Positions 48,824 through 57,576 of a stretch of 64,000 bases of DNA are shown piece after piece. The notes beneath the pieces were generated by a model. The model had not been told where the DNA came from and made no database searches. It saw only the letters and a list, made by a program, of their open reading frames with translations. The first letter of the stretch is position 1. Each line of letters starts with the position of its first letter. Source of the stretch: Collinsella sp. An268 (GTDB lineage Bacteria > Actinomycetota > Coriobacteriia > Coriobacteriales > Coriobacteriaceae); contig NZ_NFJH01000010.1 of NCBI RefSeq assembly GCF_002159765.1, forward strand, positions 1 to 64,000, given 5' to 3'. The position numbers were made by a program, and so were the translations under genes.

Positions 48824-50359
48824 CTAGAGCGCACGCAGGGTGAGCCTGATGAGAATGCGGGTGGTGGGAGTGCACTTGAAGCGGTCGTCGAGGCGCAGCC
48901 CCGCTACCCACACCACCGCGCCGCCGGGCGCCGTGCGCACCACCGGCACGCGCGGGCGCTCCGCCACCGGAACATGCTCCTCGCCCAAAAGGTCGGAGAG
49001 CTTCTTGCTGCGCCCCTGCATGCCGAGGGGGCACATAAGGTCGCCCGGCGCCGGGGCGTCGATCCAGAGGCGCGCGCCCCGCACCTCGGCGGGCAGCCCC
49101 TCGCCCGCCTCCTTCAGGCGCACGAGGTCGCCGTCCGCATAACCTAGGGCTGCGGCGTCCACGCAGGCGACGCGACGGCCCTCCCCCGCCTGCGTGCGCG
49201 CATAGGCGACGGGGTCCTCGCCCGCCGGCACGCGCAGCACCTCGGCGGCAAGCACCGCCTCGTTTGCAAGCGCCATCTCGCCGGGCACCGCGAGCCAGGC
49301 CGCCACCAGCGCCTCGCGCGCCGCGGCGGTGCGCAGGGCGAGCGAGGCAAACTCCATGCGGGCATCGATGCCGCCCGGCAAGGTGAGCGAACCGGTGCCG
49401 GCCGCCACGCATGCGAGCACCGCCTCCACGTGACGCATCTCGAGCCGCGCATCGTCGTCGAGGGCGCGTACCGCGAGCCGCACGATGCGGCGCGCGATGA
49501 CGAGCTCGGCCGCCGCGAGCCTCGCGCCGTCGAGGACGATGAGTCCCTCCTCTTGGCGCCGCGTGCATGAGCGCATGGCCACCGCCGCGAGATGCGAGAG
49601 GAACGCGTCCTCGTCACCCAGAATCTCGCACGTGGTGCCCACCGTGCGCGCCAGGTTGCCGTTGCGCTCCGCAGCGAGCGGCATGACCTCGTGGCGCACA
49701 AAGTTGCGCAGGTACGACGTGTCCCGGTTGCTCTCGTCCTCGCGCCACGCGATATCCGCCACCTCAAGATAGCGGCAGAGCTCCTCATGCGTGCGGTCGA
49801 TCAGCGGGCGCACGATGATATTGCGGCGGCGGGGGATGCTCGAGAGCCCAGCGGGCCCCGCGCCGCGGATGGCGTTCATGAAGAACGTCTCTGCCCGGTC
49901 GCTTGCCGTATGCGCCGTGAGGATGCGGGCGGCGCTTCGCGGGCAGTCTGCCGCGGCGCAGAGTTCGCGCACATAGCGACGGGCGGCGGCGTAGCGGACC
50001 TCACGCGCCGCCGCCTCGAGGTTTTGCCCGTCGAGCTCGTCAAACGAAGCGTGCTCGACGCAGAGCGGCAGCCCGAAGCGCTCGCAGAGCTCGCGCACAA
50101 AAGCCTCGTCCCCGTCGGACGCCGCCCCGCGCAGATGATGGTTGACGTGCAGGACATGCAGGCGCTCGCGCGCGATGCGCGCCCGGCCGCGGCCGTCGGC
50201 GATATCGAGCGCGCCCGTGCACGCCATAACGAGAAGCGCCGTTGAGTCCGCGCCGCCTGATACCATAAGGACCACGGGCGCCCTGAGAGCGCCCTCCGCA
50301 TCGCGCGCGTGCGTCGCCGCGCCCGCGCGCGTACCGAAGTGCTGTGCTACCGTTGGCAC
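48824..50359 (-). CDS. tilS: tRNA(Ile)-lysidine synthase
   Basis: TilS attaches lysine to C34 of the AUA-decoding tRNA-Ile. The 511-residue protein has the PP-loop VSGGADS (34-39) and the family segment LHVNHHLRG, followed by LTAHTASDRAETF and GLSSIP. A C-terminal substrate-binding domain is present. The start is the GTG at 50359 with TTGAGGAGG six bases upstream; the TTG that overlaps the ribosome-binding site is unlikely. It is the first gene of the tilS-hpt-ftsH cluster and diverges from the metallo-hydrolase gene. Confidence 0.93.
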   Translation of the reverse strand: MPTVAQHFGTRAGAATHARDAEGALRAPVVLMVSGGADSTALLVMACTGALDIADGRGRARIARERLHVLHVNHHLRGAASDGDEAFVRELCERFGLPLCVEHASFDELDGQNLEAAAREVRYAAARRYVRELCAAADCPRSAARILTAHTASDRAETFFMNAIRGAGPAGLSSIPRRRNIIVRPLIDRTHEELCRYLEVADIAWREDESNRDTSYLRNFVRHEVMPLAAERNGNLARTVGTTCEILGDEDAFLSHLAAVAMRSCTRRQEEGLIVLDGARLAAAELVIARRIVRLAVRALDDDARLEMRHVEAVLACVAAGTGSLTLPGGIDARMEFASLALRTAAAREALVAAWLAVPGEMALANEAVLAAEVLRVPAGEDPVAYARTQAGEGRRVACVDAAALGYADGDLVRLKEAGEGLPAEVRGARLWIDAPAPGDLMCPLGMQGRSKKLSDLLGEEHVPVAERPRVPVVRTAPGGAVVWVAGLRLDDRFKCTPTTRILIRLTLRAL

Positions 50360-50411
50360 CGGAAACCTCCTCAAACCCTGCCTCTATTGTACTGATTGCG
50401 AAAGAGACCCG

Positions 50412-51341
50412 ATGATACCCCAAACATCCGCATCTACACCCCGCTCCGGCGCCCGCGGACAGCGACAGGCCCCGCCGGCCGACCCGCAGCCGAAGCCCCG
50501 GCCAGGCACCGCGCACGCGCACGCCGACACCCGAGCGCTCCGTCTCCATATACTGGGCAGCGGTTCCAAGGGCAACTGCGCGCTCGTCGAGGGCCCCCAG
50601 GGCCTCATCATGATCGACAACGGGTTCTCGCGCCGCGAGGTCATAAGCCGCATGCACGAGCTCGACCTCGACGAGACCGATGTCCGCGCGCTCATCCTCA
50701 CCCACGAGCACTCCGACCACGTGAGCGGCGTGGCCGTGTGGTGCCGTCGCTTTGACGGCCCCCTCTTTGCAAGCCGTGGCACCGCGGGGGCGCGCAAGTA
50801 CCTCGCCTGCCTGCCGTTTGAGGAGTTCATGCCCGGCGACACGCTAGAGATCGCCGGTGTGCGCGTGGACACGTTTCCCACCACGCACGACGTGGTGAAC
50901 CCCGTCGGCTTTCGCTTCTCATGCAACGGCGACGCCATCGGCTATGCCACCGACACGGGCACCCTCACGCCCGGCGCTATGCGCGCGCTCGCCGATGCGC
51001 GCATCCTCGCACTCGAGAGCAATCACGACGTGCCCATGCTCCGCACCGGCTCCTACCCGCGCTACCTGCAAGACCGCATCGTAAGCGCCGAGGGGCACCT
51101 CTCCAACGCCCAGGCGGCCGACGCGGTGCGGGAGCTTGTGACCGAGCGCACCGAGGAGCTCGTCGCCATGCACATCTCGCAGGAGAACAACCGACCGAGC
51201 CTTGCGGTGCGCGCCCTTGCCCACGCGCTCGGCGCCACCCTCGACAACGAGCTCGGAAGCTCCGCCACGCTCGAGCGCGCCGAAGGCCCCTCCCTCCGCA
51301 TTCGCGCCGCCGGGCAAAACCGCCCCATGAGTGTCGGGTAA
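50412..51341 (+). CDS. Metallo-beta-lactamase-fold hydrolase (YycJ/WalJ-like)
   Basis: A 309-residue MBL-fold protein. The N-terminal 40 residues are Pro/Arg/Ala-rich and probably disordered. The fold then begins LHILGSGSKGNCALVEG, with the metal motif LTHEHSDHVSG, then ATDTG and a final HIS motif (LVAMHISQENNRP). It resembles YycJ/WalJ, which acts as a DNA-processing nuclease-like enzyme in Firmicutes. The gene diverges from tilS with only about 50 bp between starts. Its stop lies in the same frame as the downstream DUF4143 fragment. Confidence 0.85.
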   Translation: MIPQTSASTPRSGARGQRQAPPADPQPKPRPGTAHAHADTRALRLHILGSGSKGNCALVEGPQGLIMIDNGFSRREVISRMHELDLDETDVRALILTHEHSDHVSGVAVWCRRFDGPLFASRGTAGARKYLACLPFEEFMPGDTLEIAGVRVDTFPTTHDVVNPVGFRFSCNGDAIGYATDTGTLTPGAMRALADARILALESNHDVPMLRTGSYPRYLQDRIVSAEGHLSNAQAADAVRELVTERTEELVAMHISQENNRPSLAVRALAHALGATLDNELGSSATLERAEGPSLRIRAAGQNRPMSVG

Positions 51342-51749
51342 GCGCCCGTCGTCCGCACCGCCATCGCCTGCGCAGCGCTGGGCGCCTCGCCAAAGGCGCT
51401 TATCGCCGATTTCAACACTTTCGGCCTGCTATTTGAATCTCTATGCGTACGGGACCTTCGCGTCTACATGGACGCCATGCGCGGAAAGGTGCTCCATTAT
51501 CGCGACAAAACCGGCCTCGAAGCCGATGCCGTGCTCTCCCTTCCTGACGGACGGTGGGCTCCCGTCGAAGTGAAGATGGGGCATAAAGCAATAGATGCGG
51601 GTGCCCGGCATCTAGTGAAGCTGGCTGAGCGCGTAGATACCAGCCACGAAGGGACTCCGTCGTTTCTCATGGTACTGACCTCAACTGAAGCTGCTTATCG
51701 ACGTAAGGACGGCGTGCTTGTGGTCCCCCTCGCCTGCCTCGCTCCCTAG
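51342..51749 (+). pseudogene. C-terminal fragment of a DUF4143 ATPase
   Basis: The frame is open from just after the stop of the metallo-hydrolase gene and encodes TAIACAALGASPKAL, then DFNTFGLLFESLCVRDLRVY, VLHYRDKTGLEADAVL, VEVKMGHKAID and a final DGVLVVPLACLAP. These are the conserved end of AAA ATPases with a DUF4143 domain, common in gut bacteria. The ATPase half is missing, and no ribosome-binding site or start is evident. I infer a truncated remnant; an internal ATG (51468) could still give a 93-residue protein. Confidence 0.75.
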
Positions 51750-51769
51750 GCATCAACGCATCTCAAAAC

Positions 51770-51799
51770 AAAGGGGAGCCCCGTTTGGAGCTCCCCTTT
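51770..51799. terminator. Bidirectional terminator before hsp20
   Basis: A 10-bp stem (AAAGGGGAGC/GCTCCCCTTT) with a 10-nt loop lies between the convergent DUF4143 fragment and hsp20. The A- and T-rich ends of the stem act as the T-tract in both directions. Confidence 0.7.
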
Positions 51800-51850
51800 A
51801 CCTAGGCGGCGGCTATCTTATCGATCCCGCCATCCACTCTGACGAACAAC

Positions 51851-52279
51851 CTAGTCGATAGCGATCTTGGTGACGTTCTTCTTCTCGACGATCTTCGGGA
51901 CGGTCACGGTCAGCACGCCGTCGGCGTAGCGGGCCGCAAGCCCCTCGCTCGCCGCGTCCTTAAGATAGACGCCGCGGGTCGCGCTGTAGGACGTGAACTC
52001 CTTCTGCAGGTAGTTCTTGCCCTTGTCCTCCTCCTTCTCCTCCACATTGACGGAGATGGAGAGACGGCCCTCGTTAAGCTCGACATCGATGTCGTCCTTG
52101 CTCACGCCGGTGAGGTACGCCTTTACCTCATAACCATCGCCGGTGTCCTCAACGTCGATAGGGAACGCCTTGGCGAGCGGCGCGTTTGCGAAGTCCATCA
52201 TGTCATCGAACGCATCGAGCAGCGACGTGTTGAAGGGACGGATACCAAAAACCGAACGATACGGAACCATGCTTGCCAT
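51851..52279 (-). CDS. Small heat-shock protein (Hsp20/alpha-crystallin family)
   Basis: A 142-residue small heat-shock protein that binds unfolding proteins. The alpha-crystallin domain (about 40-135) contains YEVKAYLTGVSKDDIDVEL and the closing GVLTVTVPK, the conserved A/G-x-L motif. The N-terminus MASMVPYRSVFG is typical. The ATG has AAGGAG 8 nt upstream. A perfect dyad with a 7-bp spacer lies about 140 bp upstream and suggests HspR-type control. Confidence 0.93.
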   Translation of the reverse strand: MASMVPYRSVFGIRPFNTSLLDAFDDMMDFANAPLAKAFPIDVEDTGDGYEVKAYLTGVSKDDIDVELNEGRLSISVNVEEKEEDKGKNYLQKEFTSYSATRGVYLKDAASEGLAARYADGVLTVTVPKIVEKKNVTKIAID

Positions 52280-52416
52280 ACTCGATCACTCCTTCGTGAC
52301 GACCCGCGACCGCACCCTTGCGACCGCCGGGATTTCTTTGACCGCTTACGTTATGCCCGCTCCGCCGTCCTCTATACAAAGCGTTTCAGATTTTTTAAGC
52401 GTCACCGTATCATCAT

Positions 52417-52443
52417 ATCTAAGTCGTTCTCACTTAGATTATA
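52417..52443 (-). promoter_or_regulatory. HspR-like operator and -10 element of hsp20
   Basis: ATCTAAGT (52417-52424) and ACTTAGAT (52432-52439) are a perfect inverted repeat with a 7-bp spacer. The actinobacterial HAIR consensus is CTTGAGT-N7-ACTCAAG; spacing is the same and the inner AGT/ACT ends match. On the minus strand TATAAT (52443-52438) overlaps the site, so a bound repressor would cover the start region. The -35 at 17 bp is poor. Confidence 0.55.
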
Positions 52444-52663
52444 GAGACATGGGTGCGGGGGACATGCGCGCCTTCGAGCGCAGCTCCCACCGGTCCGTCG
52501 GTACCGCAAAACACGGCCGCACGCGCTCTGCTTGCAAGACAACTGCGCCCGGGTACATGAATCAACGGTGGATATGGGGGAGTTTCTGCGATTGCGCCCG
52601 TCAACGCTCCCCAACGACCGTACAATAGCGCCAAAGCCAGGCTCAACCGCAGAGGGGCATGCG

Positions 52664-53002
52664 ATGGATACTCGGGGCCGCATAGACGATAACGCACCGG
52701 CGCGGCGCAGCACCGGGGCAGCCCCGCAGCGCCGCCACATGGGCGTCGCGACCTCGGATCCGCAATATCTGCCCACCACCGGCGCAAACGCGAGCCGCCC
52801 CGCCCCGCACGCCCCGGCGCACCCCGTGAGCGAGCACCGCGCGCCGCTCCACTACGACCGCTACCTCGAGACGCCCAAGCCCCGGCGCGCTATCTTTTCG
52901 ACTCACCGCGAGCGCTCCCGCCGCCGCACCCGTGTCGTCATTCTCTTCCTTGCCGTCGTCGCCCTCGTCCTCGCCCTCGTCTGGTTCTTTATCCTGCGGT
53001 AA
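52664..53002 (+). CDS. Small single-pass membrane protein
   Basis: A 112-residue protein with an Arg/Pro/Ala-rich, probably disordered cytoplasmic part (about 1-85) ending in a basic stretch (RERSRRRTR) and a single C-terminal membrane helix VVILFLAVVALVLALVWFFIL. The ATG at 52664 is preceded by AGAGGGG. I do not recognise the family. It lies 83 bp upstream of the cysteine desulfurase gene on the same strand; the association may be incidental. Confidence 0.7.
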   Translation: MDTRGRIDDNAPARRSTGAAPQRRHMGVATSDPQYLPTTGANASRPAPHAPAHPVSEHRAPLHYDRYLETPKPRRAIFSTHRERSRRRTRVVILFLAVVALVLALVWFFILR

Positions 53003-53085
53003 GGCATCTTGCGGTAAGGTTATCTGAGCGCGCGCCACCGTAGCGCCGTGCCGCATCGAGAGAACCGCACCGCAAAGGGGCCCTT

Positions 53086-54315
53086 ATGGAAGACGCAACG
53101 CCCTACCTGTATGCCGATAATGCGGCCACCACGCCGCTCTCGCCGCGCGCACTCGAGGCGATGATGCCATATCTGACCAGCATGTTTGGTAACCCCAGCG
53201 GCATCCATCGCGTGGCCCGCGATGCCGCGCTCGCCCTCGACGACGCGCGCGCCCGCGCGGCACGCTGCCTGGGCGCGGCGGCGCACGAGCTCTACTTCAC
53301 GAGCGGCGGGTCCGAGTCGGATGCCTGGATCCTGCGCGGCGCCGTCGCACGGTTTAGGGACCGCTTTGGCGCAGACGCGCCCGTGCGCCTCATTACCAGC
53401 GCTATCGAGCATCACGCCATCCTGCATACGGCCGAGGCCCTGGAACGCGAGGGCGTCGCCGTGACCTACCTGCCCGTCGATGGGGAAGGCCATGTGCGCA
53501 CCGATGACCTCGAGCAGGAGCTCGCTGCCGCCGATGCCGAAAATCGCGCTCGCGGCGTCGATGCGCCGCCCGCCGCCCTCGTCTCGATCATGCTTGCCAA
53601 CAACGAGGTCGGCACGATTGAGGACGTGGCCGCGCTCGCCGCCATTGCCCACGCGCACCGCGTGCCCTTTCACACCGACGCCGTGCAGGCGGTCGGCCAT
53701 ATCCCTGTCGACGTTGCCGCCCTCGGCGTCGATGCGCTCTCGCTCTCGGGCCACAAGTTTCATGGACCGCGCGGCATCGGGGCGCTCTATCTGCGCGAGG
53801 GCTTCTCCATCCCTCCCCTTATCCGTGGTGGCGCCCAAGAGCGCGGCATGCGCGCGGGCACCGAAAACGTAGCCGGCGCCGTAGGCCTCGCCACCGCGCT
53901 CGAAGAGGCGACGGCACAGCTCGCCGAGCGTGGCGAATGCCTCGCCGCGTTGCGTGATGAGCTCGTGCGCCGCATCGTGGATGCCGTACCCGACGTGCGA
54001 CCGACGGGCGACCCCGACCCCGCGCGCCGTCTGCCAGGCATCGCCTCGTTTGTGTGCCATAACGTCGACGGCGAGCTTCTCGTCGTGCTGCTCGACCGCG
54101 ACGGCGTCGCCGCCGCCACCGGCTCTGCCTGCTCAACCGGCGAGACCGGGCCCTCGCACGTCATCGCCGCGCTGGGCATCGCCGACCCGCGTTGGGCCCA
54201 GGGGAGCCTCAGGCTCTCGCTTGCCGACGATGTTACCGCAGACGACATCGCGCTCTTGGCTGAGCGCGTGCCCGCAGCCATCCGCCGCGCCCGCAATCTA
54301 AGCGCGATGGTGTAG
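53086..54315 (+). CDS. Cysteine desulfurase (NifS/IscS type)
   Basis: A 409-residue PLP enzyme that releases sulfur from cysteine for Fe-S clusters or tRNA thiolation. The PLP lysine is Lys224 in LSGHKFHGPRG, and the catalytic cysteine Cys349 lies in ATGSACSTGETGPSH. Other features are the N-terminal YADNAATTPL, FTSGGSESD and AIEHHAI. The short catalytic loop with ACSTG is typical of NifS/IscS group I. An mnmA/trmU or iscU gene does not follow. Confidence 0.94.
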   Translation: MEDATPYLYADNAATTPLSPRALEAMMPYLTSMFGNPSGIHRVARDAALALDDARARAARCLGAAAHELYFTSGGSESDAWILRGAVARFRDRFGADAPVRLITSAIEHHAILHTAEALEREGVAVTYLPVDGEGHVRTDDLEQELAAADAENRARGVDAPPAALVSIMLANNEVGTIEDVAALAAIAHAHRVPFHTDAVQAVGHIPVDVAALGVDALSLSGHKFHGPRGIGALYLREGFSIPPLIRGGAQERGMRAGTENVAGAVGLATALEEATAQLAERGECLAALRDELVRRIVDAVPDVRPTGDPDPARRLPGIASFVCHNVDGELLVVLLDRDGVAAATGSACSTGETGPSHVIAALGIADPRWAQGSLRLSLADDVTADDIALLAERVPAAIRRARNLSAMV

Positions 54316-54318
54316 ATC

Positions 54319-54425
54319 GAACCCGTCCCCAAATAGCGCGCCCAAATAGCGTGCACCGTGCACAGCGCGAACCCGTCCCCAAATAAGGCAGCGCGCACCG
54401 CACAGCGCGAACCCGTCCCCACATA
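54319..54425. repeat. Three copies of a GAACCCGTCCCC-type repeat
   Basis: GAACCCGTCCCCAAATA occurs at 54319-54335 and 54369-54385 and as GAACCCGTCCCCACATA at 54409-54425. The copies are 50 and 40 bp apart, with related CCCAAATA(A/G) fragments between. They lie directly after the cysteine desulfurase stop. The same GGGGACGGGTTC-type sequence is, to my knowledge, a common dispersed repeat in Coriobacteriia. Confidence 0.8.
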
Positions 54426-54440
54426 ACGCCCAAATAAGGC

Positions 54441-54474
54441 AAAACGGGCGCCCCGCGCAATGCGGGACGCCCGT
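54441..54474 (-). terminator. Terminator of phosphoglucomutase gene
   Basis: On the minus strand a stem ACGGGCGTCCCGC pairing with GCGGGGCGCCCGT around an ATTGC-like loop is followed by TTTTGCC. It lies 22 bp beyond the stop. Confidence 0.8.
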
Positions 54475-54495
54475 CCGAGTCGCCGCTAAACAGGC

Positions 54496-56190
54496 CTACG
54501 AGAGAAGCTTGCGGCCGTCCTCCTCGATCGCGTCGAGCAGGGCATCGGCCTCGGCAGTGTCAGCGCCCTTCGCGAAGATGTAGAGCTTGATCTTGGGCTC
54601 GGTGCCGGAGGGACGCACGATGGCCTTGTTGCCGCCCTCGAGATCGAACTCGATGACGTTGGCCTTGGGCAGACCGTTGACGCCCTCGCCGTAGTCCACC
54701 ACTGCCTCGACCGCGGAGCCGGCGATTGCAGCCGGCGCGCTCGCGCGCAGGGCCTTCATGATGCCGGCCATCTTGGCGGCACCGTCGGCGCCGGGGTACG
54801 AGAGCGAGATGGTCTTGTTGTGGTAATAGCCGTACTTCTCGTACAGGGCGCGCATGGCCTGGACCAGGTTCATGCCCTGCAGCTTGTAGTACTGCGCCAT
54901 CTGGCAGATAAGCATCGAGGCGTTGACGGCGTCCTTGTCGCGCACGTGATCGCCCGAGAGGTAGCCGTAGCTCTCCTCGAAGCCAAAGATGAAGCGGTCT
55001 ACCTCGCCGGCGTCGGAGAGGCTCGTGATGATGTCGCCGATGTACTTGAAGCCGGTGAGGCAGCGACGGAGCTCGAAGCCGTACTCGGCGGCAAGCGCGT
55101 CGACCATGGCGGAGGACACGATCGTGGTGACGGCGACCTTGCGGGAGAGGTCCTCGCCGCGCGCGGCGCGCATCTTGCAGATGTAGTCGAGCAGGAGCAC
55201 GCCCATCTCGTTACCGGTGAGCAGCGTGTAGTCGTCGCCATCCTGGCATGCCACGCCCACGCGGTCGGCATCCGGGTCGGTTGCGAGCAGCAGGTCGGGC
55301 TGAACCTCCTGGCACAGGTCGATGCCCTTCTGCATGGCCTGGCGAATCTCGGGGTTGGGGTAGGGGCACGTGGGGAAGTCGCCATCCGGGTCCTTCTGCT
55401 CGGGCACGATGGTGATATCGGTGATGCCCACCTTGTTGAGCACGGTGGTGACGGGGATGAGGCCCGTACCGTTAAGCGGCGTGTAGACGAGCTTGAGCGG
55501 CGCGGCCGCGGACTCCTCCTCGGTCAGGTTGCAGACCGACTTATCCACGACGGCGTCGTAGTACGCCTCGAGGCAGTCGTCGGCGATCCACTCGATCTTT
55601 CCGGCGGCCACGGCCTCGTCGAAGTCCATGGTCTTGATGCCGCCCCACATGTCGACACCGGCGATGGCGGCGGAGATGGCGTCGGCCACCTCAGAGGCAA
55701 TCTGGCAGCCGTCGGGGCCGTAGGCCTTGTAGCCGTTGTACTGCGCGGGGTTGTGTGAGGCAGTTACGCACACGCCGCCGGAGCAGCCGAGGTAACGAAC
55801 GGCCCACGAAAGCGTCGGCACCGGGGAGATCTTGGGATAGAGCTTGGCCGTGACGCCGTTGGCGGCGAAGATGGCCGCGGCGGTCTTGACGAAGAGCTCG
55901 CCGTTGTTGCGGCTGTCGCGCGCGATGGCGACCGTGGGGTTCTCGAAATTCTGCACGAGATACTCGGCAAAGCCCTGGGTCGCACGACCGACGGTGTAGA
56001 TGTTCATGCGGTTGGTGCCGGCGCCGAGCGTGCCGCGCAGGCCCGCCGTACCAAACTCCAGATCCTGGAAGAAGGCGTCGGTGATCGCATCGTCATCTCC
56101 GGCGTCCTTCATGGCCGTGAGCTCGGCCAGAAGCGTCTCATCCTTGACGTTGGCGATCCACTCATCAAGGAGCTCATGTACATCTGCCAT
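54496..56190 (-). CDS. pgm: Phosphoglucomutase (long PGM/PMM type)
   Basis: A 564-residue phosphohexomutase of the long Gram-positive type (PgcA-like), converting glucose 1- and 6-phosphate. The phosphoserine loop is TASHNPAQYNGYK (Ser145), the metal loop TDPDADRVGV, the sugar-binding GFEESYGYL, and the phosphate loop RPSGTEPK. The ATG at 56190 has AAGGCAG upstream; longer in-frame starts run into the promoter region. It is distinct from the 466-residue mutase at the left end. Confidence 0.94.
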   Translation of the reverse strand: MADVHELLDEWIANVKDETLLAELTAMKDAGDDDAITDAFFQDLEFGTAGLRGTLGAGTNRMNIYTVGRATQGFAEYLVQNFENPTVAIARDSRNNGELFVKTAAAIFAANGVTAKLYPKISPVPTLSWAVRYLGCSGGVCVTASHNPAQYNGYKAYGPDGCQIASEVADAISAAIAGVDMWGGIKTMDFDEAVAAGKIEWIADDCLEAYYDAVVDKSVCNLTEEESAAAPLKLVYTPLNGTGLIPVTTVLNKVGITDITIVPEQKDPDGDFPTCPYPNPEIRQAMQKGIDLCQEVQPDLLLATDPDADRVGVACQDGDDYTLLTGNEMGVLLLDYICKMRAARGEDLSRKVAVTTIVSSAMVDALAAEYGFELRRCLTGFKYIGDIITSLSDAGEVDRFIFGFEESYGYLSGDHVRDKDAVNASMLICQMAQYYKLQGMNLVQAMRALYEKYGYYHNKTISLSYPGADGAAKMAGIMKALRASAPAAIAGSAVEAVVDYGEGVNGLPKANVIEFDLEGGNKAIVRPSGTEPKIKLYIFAKGADTAEADALLDAIEEDGRKLLS

Positions 56191-56278
56191 AGTTGTCTGC
56201 CTTTCCTTTGACCACAACATGCCATAAACGCCGCCGCGCAGCAGCAGCAATCGGGGGCGCAAGCGCCTCGGTACTAGC

Positions 56279-56305
56279 ATCATACGGCAAGTAAGCGAGT
56301 GTAAA
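56279..56305 (-). promoter_or_regulatory. Possible promoter of phosphoglucomutase gene
   Basis: On the minus strand TTTACA (56305-56300) and TATGAT (56284-56279) are 15 bp apart, slightly closer than ideal. The rest of the 300-bp gap to tRNA-Gly contains no recognisable gene. Confidence 0.3.
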
Positions 56306-56446
56306 CCTCAGCGCTCGGTAAGCGTAGGGATATGGAAGGTGGCCGCGCGAATACGCATGAGAGGGACCGGGGTACACGTGCAGCGTGGTCGACGGACAGA
56401 CATAAGCGATGGCGACCGTATACGCGCCATTACCGCAGGCGCCATA

Positions 56447-56479
56447 CGAGAAACGCCGGCCCCGCATGAGGACCGGCGT
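56447..56479 (-). terminator. Terminator after tRNA-Gly
   Basis: On the minus strand ACGCCGG and CCGGCGT form a 7-bp stem followed by TTTCTCG, about 10 bp beyond the CCA end of the tRNA. Confidence 0.6.
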
Positions 56480-56489
56480 CTGCATGTGA

Positions 56490-56564
56490 TGGAGCGGGCA
56501 ACGGGACTCGAACCCGCGAGTGTCAGCTTGGGAAGCTGATGCCTTACCACTTGGCGATGCCCGC
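56490..56564 (-). tRNA. tRNA-Gly (anticodon CCC)
   Basis: A 75-nt tRNA with acceptor stem GCGGGCA/TGCCCGC, D-loop AAGTGGTAAGG, anticodon stem TCAGC/GCTGA with loop TTCCCAA, T-loop TTCGAGT and an encoded CCA after discriminator T. The anticodon CCC reads GGG. Confidence 0.96.
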
Positions 56565-56667
56565 ACATGGTGCTGCCGGCTAACCGGCGTAGCGGATAGT
56601 GTACCGCACCCGTTTTCGCGGGACAAGCCATCGTCCCGGAAACGGCCACGATCCGCACGAAATCGGC

Positions 56668-57420
56668 TCATGCCGCGTCCATCCCGACCCTGCCCATGTA
56701 GCGGTTTGACAGCTCCGCGCTCGTCGACGGCATGTACCCGACATAGAGGTCGAGGGTGTACGACGGGGTCGCATGCCCGAGGATGACCGAGATTGTCTTG
56801 ATGTTCTCCCCGTACGCAAGGTTGAGGGTGGCGAAGGTGTGCCGAAGCGCGTACGGCCTCGTACCCTCGAACCCGGTGCTTTCGATGAACCTGTGCCACT
56901 CGTTGATGAAGGAGCTGTATGGCTTGATCGCGTCGAGCTCCGCCACGCCGGGCAGGCCGTCGACCGACCTGATGCCCATCTTCCTCAACCTCCTTCGCTT
57001 CAGTTCGAGCCACTCGTCGATGATATCGGCGGTGTAGCAGTCGAGCGGACGGTCCGGCGCGAGGTGCTCGTCTTGGCGTACTCCTCGACCTCGTTGCTGT
57101 CGCGCCGCACGGCACCGGTGATGCGCGCCGAAGGCGCTCCACGGAGGGAGAGGCCGCTTGGACGCACGGCCAGCATCTCCTCCGGCCTCATGCCGCTCGA
57201 GAAAAGGAGCAGCGCCTCGACCTTGAAGGAGCACAGGGGAGCACCTTGACCTCGGCGAGAAAACGGGCAGCCTCCTCCTCCGAAAGAGGGTCTATGAGCG
57301 GGCGGCCCTTCCTGAAGTTCTTCGAGAGGAACCGAGACTTGGCAACGTTTCGATCGATGACTCCACGGTCGACCGCATCGTTCAGCACCTCGCGGAGGGA
57401 CTGAAGGCGGCCCCTCTTGC
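56668..57420 (-). pseudogene. Frameshifted tyrosine recombinase (integrase)
   Basis: Three reading frames together encode the second half of a phage/ICE integrase. From about 57420 one frame reads RGRLQSLREVLNDAVDRGVI to FLAEV. A second frame (about 57240-57065) reads VEALLLFSSGMRPEEMLAV, which includes the first catalytic Arg. A third frame (about 57060-56668) reads to the catalytic ALRHTFATLN, the His of VILGHATPSYT and the nucleophile Tyr in LDLYVGY. At least two frameshifts (near 57235 and 57060) and loss of the N-terminal arm-binding domain make it inactive. It lies about 100 bp from tRNA-Gly, on its 5' side. Confidence 0.8.
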
Positions 57421-57453
57421 CTTACGGACAAAAGGGGCCGCTCAGGGAAAGCC
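57403..57453. repeat. GC-rich hairpin repeat, left copy
   Basis: GAAGGCGGCCCCTCTTG, a 10-nt loop, then ACAAAAGGGGCCGCTC and AAAGCC. The same sequence with a different loop is at 62620-62667, in the same orientation. Each copy folds into a hairpin of about 13 bp (GCGGCCCCTTTTG/CAAGAGGGGCCGC). It lies downstream of the ABC operon and could act as its terminator, though the following T-tract is poor. It overlaps the truncated end of the integrase frame. Confidence 0.75.
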
Positions 57454-57576
57454 TACCAACACCGCTTTCTCAGCAGATTGGCCTTAATCAGGTAAGTCCG
57501 ACACAAGCGAACGCAACGGGACGCAACGGCAACGCCACCTTCTCATCAGCTCATCGGCCGCGAGTCGCGGGAGAGG

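Noticed and set aside
56490-56564. tRNA-Gly as the integration site of the island
   Set aside because: The integrase remnant lies on the 5' side of the tRNA and I see no repeated tRNA 3' end in the window, so this remains unproven and is not listed as an att site.
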